Positions 1 to 5,987 of a stretch of DNA of 11,895 nt are shown piece by piece (position 1 is the first letter of the stretch; each line of letters starts with the position of its first letter). The notes below the pieces were generated by a model. That model did no database searches, was not told the origin of the DNA, and saw only the letters and a list, made by a program, of their open reading frames with translations. Origin of the DNA: an uncultured Flavobacteriales bacterium (GTDB lineage: Bacteria; Bacteroidota; Bacteroidia; Flavobacteriales_E; Vicingaceae). The stretch is taken from contig CALALS010000014.1 of the NCBI GenBank assembly GCA_937925525.1, positions 1-11,895 of the forward strand, given 5' to 3'. Position numbers and translations under genes: made by a program.

Positions 1-172
1 CAATTAAAGACTGAATAGTAAAGTCATGGCTATGACTAGCGTCTATTTCTTCCAACTGGTCTTTGACGATATCTTTCTTGTCAAGAACCTTTCTGGGCAA
101 CAATAATAAAAGAACGATAATAAGAATGGCTGCTGCAATGGCAACGTATTGTTGTTTGCTAAGCTTTGCCAT
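1..172 (-). CDS. Membrane-anchored protein, N-terminal part only (runs off left edge)
   Basis: An open frame on the minus strand starts with ATG at 172 and continues past base 1, giving the first 57 residues. It opens MAKLSKQQYVAIAAA, followed by one hydrophobic stretch (about residues 10-26, ending in a run of leucines and a proline) and then a charged region (KVLDKKDIVKDQLEEIDAS). This fits a single N-terminal membrane anchor with the rest of the protein outside or soluble. The start lies 7 bp after the HU stop codon, so the two genes are probably co-transcribed. In related bacteria a TPR-type protein and then an RNase G/E gene often follow HU. The visible part is too short to confirm that here. 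Confidence 0.6.
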   Translation of the reverse strand, partial: MAKLSKQQYVAIAAAILIIVLLLLLPRKVLDKKDIVKDQLEEIDASHSHDFTIQSLI

Positions 173-179
173 TCAATTA

Positions 180-464
180 CTATTTCACTTTCTGCTTAAC
201 TTTATTTAAGAAAGTTTTAGCAGGTTTAAATGCAGGGATGTTGTGTGCAGGAATAATAATTGTAGTGTTCTTAGAAATATTTCTTCCTGTTTTTTTAGCT
301 CTCTTTTTAATAATGAAGCTTCCAAATCCTCTCAAATAAACATTTTCTCCTTTTACCATTGATTCTTTTATTGTTTTCATAAAAGACTCAACTGTAGCTT
401 GTACAGCAGCTTTTTCTACACCTGTTTTCTTCGAAATTTCTGCAACAATGTCTGCTTTTGTCAT
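180..464 (-). CDS. HU/IHF-family DNA-binding protein
   Basis: A 94-aa nucleoid protein that would bind and bend DNA as a dimer. The N-terminal helices (MTKADIVAEISKKTG...) are followed by the beta-arm region. The family signature GFGSF lies at about residues 46-50, GRNIS at about 60-64, and the DNA-contacting arm carries the IPAHNIPAFKPAKTF block, matching the IPA..VP.FKP.K consensus. The C-terminus is lysine-rich. The length is close to the usual 90 aa. The start is ATG at 464, with a good Bacteroidota-type promoter about 50-80 bp upstream. It is the left core-genome neighbour of the island. The family assignment is secure; which HU paralogue it is cannot be told. Confidence 0.95.
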   Translation of the reverse strand: MTKADIVAEISKKTGVEKAAVQATVESFMKTIKESMVKGENVYLRGFGSFIIKKRAKKTGRNISKNTTIIIPAHNIPAFKPAKTFLNKVKQKVK

Positions 465-516
465 ATCTATAATAAATTTAACTAATTAAAATTCAACCTC
501 TTAAATTTTCGGGCTG

Positions 517-546
517 CAAATATAGTGTTATTATTTCGATAACAAA
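517..546 (-). promoter_or_regulatory. Promoter of the HU gene
   Basis: On the minus strand a TATATTTG box (complement of 517-524) is preceded, after 18 nt, by TTTG (complement of 543-546). This matches the Bacteroidota sigma-A consensus TTTG-N17-21-TAnnTTTG. It sits just inside the left end of the island (562), so the insertion left this promoter intact. Confidence 0.75.
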
Positions 547-561
547 ATTTTTTCTTATTCT

Positions 562-579
562 TTGTCAATTACGCAAGTA
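562..579 (+). repeat. Left copy of perfect 18-bp inverted repeat bounding the island
   Basis: The sequence TTGTCAATTACGCAAGTA is the exact reverse complement of 6931-6948. The match stops at both edges. Outside it lies TTCT (558-561), which also lies just outside the right copy (6949-6952). The arrangement resembles terminal inverted repeats with a 4-bp target duplication. No recombinase in the window can be tied to these ends. Confidence 0.7.
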
Positions 580-699
580 GTACGTTTTGTAGAGTAATTA
601 ATATTTTGTAAGGGTCTACACATTTTATAAAATTTAATTTATTTTAATAAAAGATGATTTTGGGCAGTTGTGAACCTAAAAATTTTCCAGCACCCATTC

Positions 700-720
700 C
701 CCTATTCTTGCGAAATAGGG
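700..720. repeat. Short hairpin inside the left IS end
   Basis: CCCTATT (700-706) and AATAGGG (714-720) are perfect inverted arms around a 7-nt loop. They lie between the transposase stop codon and the IS end. The arm overlaps the inner TIR block, so it could be a transposase-binding dyad or a weak transcript end. There is no T-run. Confidence 0.45.
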
Positions 721-743
721 TTGCATTAAATTATATAGTGTTT

Positions 744-2018
744 TTATGTCATTAACATACTGTAATCTATATCTTGGACAACATCTCTTATTTCAATAAC
801 ATTATTATTAAAGGTTTTGGTTGCCAACCTTATAACCTTTCTGATAAAAGTAGTTAGTCTAAACGTTGTTTTTATACCCTCTGTCTTTTTTGAAAAAACT
901 TCTAGTATATATTGGTATAAATTATTGCAAAAAGCTGCCATAATATAAAATACAGTGTTTTCTGCCAGATTTGAAAATGGTGGATATTTCCATCCGAAAT
1001 CATTTCTTAGATAATCAAAGTTTCTTTCACTATTTCCTCTGTCAAGATATAATCGGATTATTTCTTCATCAGAACTCTCCATATCATTCGTAATTATACA
1101 TTGAACCGTTTCTCTTTTTCTAAGTTTTTTGTACATCACACATCTGCATTTCAACCCAGTATAAAGTTCATGCTCCACAGAATAAAATAAGTATTCACCG
1201 CAGTATTCGGAGAGCTCCATTTCAGCTTTTTGCCAATCCGACTCATTAGTATTATTATATAGATTTTTGAGTTTAACAGTTCGGTGAGCCCTTATGTAAT
1301 ACTGTTTGCCAGTTGAGTTTAAGTAGTCAAATATTTCTGCTGAATACCCAGCAGCATCAATTCTAATTTTATCTACCTGTATGTTGTTTTTTTCTAAATT
1401 TTTAATCGTTTTTTTATAGAAATCAAGTATCTTATATTTTGGAGATACATTTCCTAACCTTCCCTCAACCCCTACACAAAGTTTATCTATAAATGCCACA
1501 CAAGGATTATATCCAACAATATCTTTTTTGTATGATAATGTTGCATCATTAACCGTAGTTGGTAGTACTATTGTGTCTATATCTAAAATATGTTGTTTGT
1601 TTTTTAGGATACCCATTAGGTTAAGTGTAGATGCTAAAAAATTATTTAACTTTTGGTTATAGTTAGTTGTATTAGTTACCATCTTTCTAATGCCTATACT
1701 TTCTTCGCTCTGTGTTTTAGCTTTAAGTGATTTAAAAACTCTTCCAATTGTGTCGTGACTTGGAATTACTTGGTTAGGTAATAGGTTTAAATATTTTCTG
1801 ATAGATTCAATTTGAAATATCTTTTTATTTCCGCAAAATGTTGAGTTAACCCAACTTAACAGCACCTGACTGTAAGTGTATTTTGAATTAGCCTTTCGCT
1901 TACCAAGAAAATTGTCAATATGCTCGGCTAATTTTAATTTTTTAACCTGATTATTTATAAAATTTAAACCACCAAAAACGTTGATGCTCTCATCTTTTTT
2001 TCTTACTTTTACTCTCAT
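744..2018 (-). CDS. IS1380-family DDE transposase
   Basis: A full-length, uninterrupted 424-aa transposase that should catalyse cut-and-paste movement of the surrounding IS. The DDE catalytic core is visible. The first Asp is in LDIDTIVLPT (D146/D148), the second in IRIDAAGYS (D221), and the Glu is in YLDRGNSERNF (E331), which fits the YREK-type signature Y-x2-R-x3-E of IS4-superfamily enzymes, with Arg in place of the final Lys. The GYNPCVAFID block and the C-terminal NLAENTVFYIMAAFCNNLYQ region are also typical of IS1380 transposases. Start is ATG at 2018. Length is normal for the family, so the protein may be active. It probably inserted into a pre-existing island rather than carrying it. 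Confidence 0.92.
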   Translation of the reverse strand: MRVKVRKKDESINVFGGLNFINNQVKKLKLAEHIDNFLGKRKANSKYTYSQVLLSWVNSTFCGNKKIFQIESIRKYLNLLPNQVIPSHDTIGRVFKSLKAKTQSEESIGIRKMVTNTTNYNQKLNNFLASTLNLMGILKNKQHILDIDTIVLPTTVNDATLSYKKDIVGYNPCVAFIDKLCVGVEGRLGNVSPKYKILDFYKKTIKNLEKNNIQVDKIRIDAAGYSAEIFDYLNSTGKQYYIRAHRTVKLKNLYNNTNESDWQKAEMELSEYCGEYLFYSVEHELYTGLKCRCVMYKKLRKRETVQCIITNDMESSDEEIIRLYLDRGNSERNFDYLRNDFGWKYPPFSNLAENTVFYIMAAFCNNLYQYILEVFSKKTEGIKTTFRLTTFIRKVIRLATKTFNNNVIEIRDVVQDIDYSMLMT

Positions 2019-2032
2019 AAATTACTCTTTAT

Positions 2033-2074
2033 AAAAGGTAGGTTTGAATATTTTGCGGTATTGACCTACCTTTT
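2033..2074. terminator. Long hairpin upstream of the transposase gene
   Basis: AAAAGGTAGGT (2033-2043) and ACCTACCTTTT (2064-2074) form an 11-bp perfect inverted repeat around a 20-nt loop, followed by a T-run on either strand. It lies inside the IS, 15 bp before the transposase ATG. It probably works as a bidirectional terminator or a leader hairpin that stops outside transcription from expressing the transposase, a common strategy of insertion sequences. Confidence 0.55.
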
Positions 2075-2245
2075 TGCTTTTAATAATGTTGTAATTATCA
2101 GCTAATTTAATGCCAAAGACTTAATAGTCAGTTACTTAAGTAAGGTGCTATTAAAAGATATATCTGTAATTAGTTTAGTAAATATAGTTTGGTATAGGTA
2201 TGGATTAAACTAAGGATAGGGGAAATTTATCCTCCAAACTTTAGG

Positions 2246-2274
2246 TACAGAAAACCGAAATTATTTTTTCTGTA
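2246..2274. terminator. Hairpin abutting the right IS end
   Basis: TACAGAAAA (2246-2254) and TTTTCTGTA (2266-2274) are 9-bp perfect inverted arms with an 11-nt loop. It starts at the base after the inferred IS end and lies 21 bp beyond the stop of the minus-strand 196-aa gene. It could serve as that gene's terminator, although there is no clean T-tail after it on the minus strand. Confidence 0.4.
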
Positions 2275-2295
2275 TATGGTTATCAGACTTATTGA

Positions 2296-2886
2296 TTAAG
2301 ATTCAATAATAGAATATTTGATTTTATCTTGTAAAATTTTGTTAGTAGGATTCTCAGTGAAATGAAGTTTCTGATACATGTGATGTATTATTCTGCCAGT
2401 AATAGCAAACCTCATATACCTACTAAATGACTTTTGTCTAGTCTTTGGTAATTTTAAGGAATACTCCAAAACTCTGTTATGAATGTAGGTGGCTAATTCT
2501 TTTTTATTATAGTTTAAAGATTCATCAGTAAATACGGTGCAATAATTAATCAGGTTTTGTAGGTTATATTTTTCAGTTTTATTTTCCTTTAACCTGCATT
2601 CAAAATCAATAGTTGAATTAATTAATTGGGAAATTATCTTAGCCTTTTTATTTTCGGATTCGTTCAATAGAGACGTGTTTAATATTTTTTTAGCAACATT
2701 TTTTACATCACTATTATTCATGTCAATAAAGGATAGCAATTTGTATATTAATCTTGTGGGAATTTTATCACCCCTCTTCATACAATATTCAATATACATG
2801 CCGTAAGAAGAGTAAGCTATCATTTTTTCTTCTGGGATAAAAAACACTAGCTTTAATCCAGCTTTTTTATTTTTCTTCTGACTCAC
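2296..2886 (-). CDS. Uncharacterised 196-aa basic protein, second gene after the XRE regulator
   Basis: I do not recognise this family. The protein is lysine-rich, mostly predicted helical by eye, and has no signal peptide or membrane segment. Notable stretches are the N-terminal KKNKKAGLKLVFFIPEEKM, and a basic C-terminal part with KTRQKSFSRYMRFAITGRI, which could contact nucleic acid. The start is GTG at 2886: an in-frame TAG lies two codons upstream, and the next internal ATG is residue 22. It follows the XRE gene on the same strand after 56 bp, so the two are probably co-transcribed and may form a regulator-effector or toxin-antitoxin-like pair. Nothing in the sequence proves this. Confidence 0.6.
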   Translation of the reverse strand: MSQKKNKKAGLKLVFFIPEEKMIAYSSYGMYIEYCMKRGDKIPTRLIYKLLSFIDMNNSDVKNVAKKILNTSLLNESENKKAKIISQLINSTIDFECRLKENKTEKYNLQNLINYCTVFTDESLNYNKKELATYIHNRVLEYSLKLPKTRQKSFSRYMRFAITGRIIHHMYQKLHFTENPTNKILQDKIKYSIIES

Positions 2887-2942
2887 TATCTAAAACGAAA
2901 TATTTTCTAATATGACGGACACATAAGTGTTTAAGGACTTTC

Positions 2943-3179
2943 TCATTTAACTTTGTGTTTGTCTGAAAAAAACTCTTCTAAAGTTATTCCGTGAATATTT
3001 AATATGACTAAAAGACTTTTGATGGTCATATTTGATTTTCCTTTTTCAATCCGCCAGTAATGCATCCGTGACATATCATTTTTAATAGCAAAATTTTCAT
3101 AGCTGGTATAGCCACTGTCAACTCTTAATTTTTCTAGCCTTTTGCCTATGTCTTTAAGTACATCATCAATCCTTTTCAT
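2943..3179 (-). CDS. XRE (Cro/C1-type) helix-turn-helix regulator
   Basis: A 78-aa single-domain DNA-binding protein. The helix-turn-helix covers about residues 12-70. LEKLRVDSGYTSYENFA forms the first helices, SRMHYWRIEKGKS the recognition helix and turn, and MTIKSLLVILNIHGITLEEFF the closing helices. This is the usual pattern of XRE proteins in Bacteroidota, where WRIEKGK replaces the more common SxIExGK. Start is ATG at 3179. It is divergent from the lipoprotein gene, and the 96-bp gap between them holds a repeated TTTTTATGGT element that is a candidate operator. It probably represses its own transcription, and possibly that of the lipoprotein gene or the nearby operon (inferred). Confidence 0.85.
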   Translation of the reverse strand: MKRIDDVLKDIGKRLEKLRVDSGYTSYENFAIKNDMSRMHYWRIEKGKSNMTIKSLLVILNIHGITLEEFFSDKHKVK

Positions 3180-3202
3180 TGGCTGAAAGTCTAAATAATA
3201 TA

Positions 3203-3242
3203 TTTTTATGGTTACAACATTTGTGGTGTATCTTTTTATGGT
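3203..3242 (+). repeat. Direct repeat TTTTTATGGT, candidate operator pair
   Basis: TTTTTATGGT occurs at 3203-3212 and 3233-3242, exactly 30 bp (about three helical turns) apart. The second copy ends just before the -7 box of the lipoprotein promoter and the first lies upstream of its -33 box. A related GGTGTAT is found at 3225-3231 and 3240-3246, and again at 3907-3913 in the HEPN/SecB operon promoter. The XRE protein encoded next door is the obvious candidate ligand. Confidence 0.4.
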
Positions 3243-3251
3243 GTATATTTG
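3220..3251 (+). promoter_or_regulatory. Promoter of the lipoprotein gene
   Basis: TTTG (3220-3223), 20 nt, then TATATTTG (3244-3251): a perfect Bacteroidota-type promoter ending 24 bp before the ATG at 3276. Confidence 0.7.
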
Positions 3252-3275
3252 GTTTTAATTTTTAAATTTTAACAC

Positions 3276-3752
3276 ATGAAAAAAGTATCGTTACTATTAC
3301 TAGCTGTGAGTTTAGCAACTTTTAGCTGCAAGAAAAAGGGCTGTATTGATAAAGAAGCCACCAACTATAATGAAAAAGCAAAGAAAGATGATGGTACCTG
3401 TATCTTTCCAAGTGCATTAATGGAGGGGACATATAACGTAACAGAAAGTTGTTACGGACTCGGGAATGATAATTACACCATTACAATAGTTGCTACTGGA
3501 AATACTACGGTTAGGATAAACTCTATACTAGGCGGAACGGCTAGCATGATAGGCTCAACAACTGATGGTAAGTCATTAAAAATAAATGCACAATCTGCTA
3601 TTCCTGATAAGTCAAACTATTACTGGGATATGGATAATGGAGCCACAGGTTTTTTAGATGGAAATACTCTAACATTAAATTACCAAATGGACGATATTTT
3701 ATATGGTAATAATTATGGGACTGTAAATTGTACTGCTACTTGTAATAAATAA
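3276..3752 (+). CDS. Small secreted lipoprotein with a GC-D-NYN-DDGTC motif
   Basis: A 158-aa protein with a lipoprotein signal peptide: MKKVSLLLLAVSLATFSC, with the lipidated cysteine at residue 18 followed by KKK. Right after it comes a short cysteine-bounded motif (C23 to C42, including ATNYN and DDGTC) that recurs in many secreted Bacteroidota proteins. The remainder (about 50-158) is Thr/Asn/Gly-rich and looks like a beta-sheet domain, with a possible disulfide pair near the C-terminus (VNCTATC). It should sit in a membrane facing the periplasm or the outside. Function is unknown. It has its own strong promoter and is divergent from the XRE gene, so it may be independent cargo of the island. 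Confidence 0.8.
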   Translation: MKKVSLLLLAVSLATFSCKKKGCIDKEATNYNEKAKKDDGTCIFPSALMEGTYNVTESCYGLGNDNYTITIVATGNTTVRINSILGGTASMIGSTTDGKSLKINAQSAIPDKSNYYWDMDNGATGFLDGNTLTLNYQMDDILYGNNYGTVNCTATCNK

Positions 3753-3903
3753 AATAGCTTAGTTCTTGTTAAAAGGTGTAATTTATAATAGGTTGTATAA
3801 CTTATTGTAAGTTGCTGATTTAAAACGAAATAAATATTTTATTTTACGTATAAATACCTAGTAATTAATAAGATAATTACAAAAAAATTAACATTTTTTT
3901 TAT

Positions 3904-3931
3904 TTTGGTGTATAACAAAATAATATATTTG
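3904..3931 (+). promoter_or_regulatory. Promoter of the HEPN/SecB-like operon
   Basis: TTTG (3904-3907), 16 nt, then TATATTTG (3924-3931). The -7 box is perfect; the spacing is slightly shorter than usual. A GGTGTAT element (3907-3913) overlaps the -33 box. The rest of the gap from 3753 to 3976 is AT-rich, with no other gene seen. Confidence 0.6.
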
Positions 3932-3945
3932 CCGTATGAAGTGGA

Positions 3946-3969
3946 AAATTGAGCCTCAAAACTCAATTT
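3946..3969. promoter_or_regulatory. Leader dyad of the HEPN/SecB-like operon
   Basis: AAATTGAG (3946-3953) and CTCAATTT (3962-3969) form a perfect 8-bp inverted repeat around an 8-nt spacer. It lies between the -7 box and the ATG at 3977. The position suits an autoregulatory operator or an mRNA hairpin that controls initiation of the first gene. Confidence 0.45.
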
Positions 3970-3976
3970 ATACTAA

Positions 3977-4510
3977 ATGGATTATTTACTTAATCTACCT
4001 AGAATTATGAATACTAACCCAATAGTTGTTCAAGAACGAATGTCAATTGACAACACTGATTGGATACACTCCCAAGTCCAAAAGAAAAAACAGCAGTCAG
4101 AGCCAGATGATTTAATTGATGCCCACCAAGATGGTATTATGAAAGGAATTACAAGACACGAGAGAGTTTTACAGGCTGCACTTAATGAAAATTTGATAAA
4201 AATTTTTGAAATCAGTGAAAAATATTTTCATGAAGTAAAGAATAACTTATCTCCTAAAAACATGTATATCAAAGTTCATAATATTACATGTTATGAATCC
4301 TTGATAATAGTGAATAAAAAGAAATATCTCAATCGTTCACAAAGAGCTGAAGCTTATGAAAAAATGAGAGATATTAACAACTTAATAAAATCAGAAATTT
4401 TTAGAATTTCTTTTTCATTTAAAACTGAGTCAGAAAATTTAAATGAAGATAGTATCATTTCTGATGGATTCTTTTTTAAGTATGCCCCTAAGTCACGCAA
4501 GACACAATAA
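3977..4510 (+). CDS. Uncharacterised 177-aa protein, first gene of the HEPN/SecB-like operon
   Basis: I do not recognise this family. The N-terminal third is polar (MDYLLNLPRI..., then KKKQQSEPDD) and the middle is helical (about residues 60-90, LNENLIKIFEISEKYFHEV). The C-terminal part, about 95-177, mixes strands and helices (MYIKVHNITCYESLIIVN, EIFRISFSFKTESENLNED, DGFFFKYAP). No catalytic motif is obvious; in particular no nucleotidyltransferase GS-x-DxD motif of the kind found in classical MNT partners of HEPN proteins. ATG at 3977 is the likely start; ATG at 4007 is possible. Its end overlaps the next gene's start by 29 bp, which suggests coupled translation. It could be a partner or antitoxin for the HEPN proteins (inferred). 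Confidence 0.65.
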   Translation: MDYLLNLPRIMNTNPIVVQERMSIDNTDWIHSQVQKKKQQSEPDDLIDAHQDGIMKGITRHERVLQAALNENLIKIFEISEKYFHEVKNNLSPKNMYIKVHNITCYESLIIVNKKKYLNRSQRAEAYEKMRDINNLIKSEIFRISFSFKTESENLNEDSIISDGFFFKYAPKSRKTQ

Positions 4511-4895
4511 AAAAGCTTTTAGTTTTTTACAAAGCTCATCAAATGCTAAATTTTATGATTGGGAGGTAACAACTGCTTTTTATTCTGCACTTCATTATGT
4601 AAAGGCAGAACTATTTCCTAATCAATATGAGAGTCCAGTCAATGGAAAAATTAAAAAATACAATAGTTTTGAGTCGTATTATAGAGATGCGAAATCTAAA
4701 GATTCGGAACTCAATAAACATCAGGTGTTACTTGATTTAGTAGAAGAATATTTGCAAGAAATTTGGGATGATTACAAAACCCTTAAGGACAATTGTTGGA
4801 CGGCTAGATATGATGATTATAAAATTGACCCTGACATCGCAAATTTGGCATCTGATTGCTTAACAACAATTGCCGATTTATGTGAACCCAATTGA
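4482..4895 (+). CDS. HEPN-like helical protein A
   Basis: 137 aa from ATG at 4482, chosen because the HEPN-like pattern begins at once (MPLSHARHNKKAFSFL). In-frame ATGs at 4443 and 4464 would overlap the previous gene further. The order of helices matches HEPN domains: an N-terminal helix ending in a small-residue segment; FYDWEVTTAFYSALHYVKAEL (about 25-45), corresponding to the YxWAvxxAYYAxfHxxKAxL signature; a helix starting NKHQVLLDL (78-86); and a C-terminal LKDNCWTARYDDYK (101-114) equivalent to the LR..ADY motif. No RX4-6H RNase motif is present. It resembles the next protein in layout, so the two look like diverged paralogues. The role is unproven; HEPN proteins often act in toxin-antitoxin and defence systems. 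Confidence 0.75.
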   Translation: MPLSHARHNKKAFSFLQSSSNAKFYDWEVTTAFYSALHYVKAELFPNQYESPVNGKIKKYNSFESYYRDAKSKDSELNKHQVLLDLVEEYLQEIWDDYKTLKDNCWTARYDDYKIDPDIANLASDCLTTIADLCEPN

Positions 4896-4960
4896 TATGA
4901 TTGATAAGTTAAGTTATGGGTTAAATATTTTTATAAGTTAATATAGCCGAGTTGTGGGTT

Positions 4961-5356
4961 ATGAGTAATCTTAAAAATAAATCAGAAATAAATATTGAGT
5001 CCGCTCAAATGTTACAAGATAAATGTTATTATCCTTCGGTTATCCATTGCGCATATTATAGTTGTGTGCAATACATGAAGTACATAGCGATTAATAAACT
5101 AAATAAAACCAATGAGCAAATAGAACAAGAAAGGGTGGCGGAAGGAAAAGGAACTCATCAATATTTAATTAATTTGTTTACATTAGAGTTTCAAAGTGAA
5201 ACTAGAGAGAAAAAAAATACTTTTAAGGAAATAAAAAATCTTAAAAAATTAAGAGAAAAAGCTGACTATTCTGATTTCGGAATTGGTCATGAAGAAGGAA
5301 GAGATTCAATTAGTATGGCTAAAACAATAGTTGCGCTGCTTAAAGGAAAGTTTTAA
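4961..5356 (+). CDS. HEPN-like helical protein B
   Basis: 131 aa from ATG at 4961; a TTG at 4952 in frame is less likely. Helix 1 is LKNKSEINIESAQMLQDK (4-21), helix 2 CYYPSVIHCAYYSCVQYMKYI (22-42), helix 3 starts THQYLINLF (65-73), and the C-terminal region carries LREKADYSDFG (97-107), a clear form of the HEPN LRxxADY motif, followed by a last helix SISMAKTIVALLKG. The closest Arg-His pair (R58 to H66) has seven residues between, outside the RX4-6H ribonuclease spacing. It is the second HEPN-like gene in a row, 65 bp after the first, and ends one base before the next start codon. It is probably a binding or structural HEPN rather than a classical RNase, although this should be tested. Confidence 0.8.
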   Translation: MSNLKNKSEINIESAQMLQDKCYYPSVIHCAYYSCVQYMKYIAINKLNKTNEQIEQERVAEGKGTHQYLINLFTLEFQSETREKKNTFKEIKNLKKLREKADYSDFGIGHEEGRDSISMAKTIVALLKGKF

Positions 5357-5357
5357 A

Positions 5358-5984
5358 ATGGAAGTTAAAGATTTTTGTATAAAAAAAATTGAAGGATTAG
5401 TTGCTGACTACAATGGGGCTAAGTTTAGATTAGAAATTGACGAACATGGTCAAATGGTAACCATTGAATGTTCTCCAAAATACCTAATGGAAGATGAAGA
5501 TTTTTTAACACTGACTGATAAAATTGAAAGTGAATTTATACAATCTTTTCCTGACTATAATTTACATTTTATTTCTCCAGAAAATATTGTTCCGATAAGT
5601 AAAGTTGATTATGAAAAAGAAGGATGGTGTTTCTCTATTACTGAGTTAAAAGAAACTTTAAAAGGTTTAGATGAAATACATCATATTTATCAAAAATTAC
5701 CTTCTTCTAATGAATTAGTTAATAACATGCTAAATCAATCTTTTTCATTACTTTCTAAAAGAAAAAATGATTTCATGGAAATTTCAAATCATTTTAATGA
5801 CATTAATCAAAATTTTTCTGAAATATTTGATTATAATATATCCCAAAATAACTTAATAAGTGTATCGGTAGAAAATATAGAAGTACAAGAGGATGATTTA
5901 GAGTTTATTGATTCTAAGCCAGACGAATTAATAGAAATAGAGAGCAACAAATATCAAAAAGAAGAATTGCTATTTGCAGCATAA
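5358..5984 (+). CDS. Uncharacterised 208-aa protein with acidic tail
   Basis: I do not recognise this family. The start is ATG at 5358, one base after the preceding stop codon (TAA 5354-5356). The upstream TTG at 5331 would give an overlapping extension and is less likely. Residues 1-90 look like a small alpha/beta domain (AKFRLEIDEHGQMVTIEC, then PDYNLHFISPENIVPI). Residues 95-160 are helical and probably coiled (SITELKETLKGLDEIHH, then FMEISNHFNDINQNF). Residues 171-202 form an acidic tail, ending KEELLFAA. Three bases separate it from the SecB-like gene. In chaperone-controlled toxin systems the antitoxin carries a C-terminal segment that the SecB-like protein recognises, so this protein is the best candidate client. 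That is inference from position and tail composition alone. Confidence 0.65.
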   Translation: MEVKDFCIKKIEGLVADYNGAKFRLEIDEHGQMVTIECSPKYLMEDEDFLTLTDKIESEFIQSFPDYNLHFISPENIVPISKVDYEKEGWCFSITELKETLKGLDEIHHIYQKLPSSNELVNNMLNQSFSLLSKRKNDFMEISNHFNDINQNFSEIFDYNISQNNLISVSVENIEVQEDDLEFIDSKPDELIEIESNKYQKEELLFAA

Positions 5985-5987
5985 GTT

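Larger units (their letters stand above)
675..2245 (-). mobile_element. IS1380-family insertion sequence, about 1.57 kb
   Basis: The element consists of one intact transposase gene between imperfect inverted ends. The left end begins CCTAAAAATTTTCC (675) with an inner block TTCCCCTATTC (697-707). The right end, read from the other strand, begins CCTAAAGTTTGG (2245) with an inner block TTCCCCTATCC (2214-2224). The outer and inner blocks match while the bases between them differ. Overall length and single-gene layout fit the IS1380 family (about 1.6-1.7 kb). The flanking bases (TGAA at 671-674, TACA at 2246-2249) are not identical, so no target duplication is visible. The exact ends are inferred from these matches only. 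Confidence 0.75.

Noticed and set aside
4443..4481. N-terminal extension of HEPN-A (MKIVSFLMDSFLS)
   Set aside because: It would deepen the overlap with the upstream gene and adds nothing to the HEPN pattern, which starts at the ATG at 4482.
4904..4961. Short repeats in the gap between the HEPN genes (ATAAGTTAA twice; GTTATGGGTTA and GTTGTGGGTTA)
   Set aside because: Short, AT-rich and imperfect; they could be chance and no promoter box was found in the gap.
5331..5357. N-terminal extension of the 208-aa protein from TTG
   Set aside because: An ATG sits one base after the preceding stop codon, the usual operon spacing; the extension overlaps conserved HEPN-B sequence.
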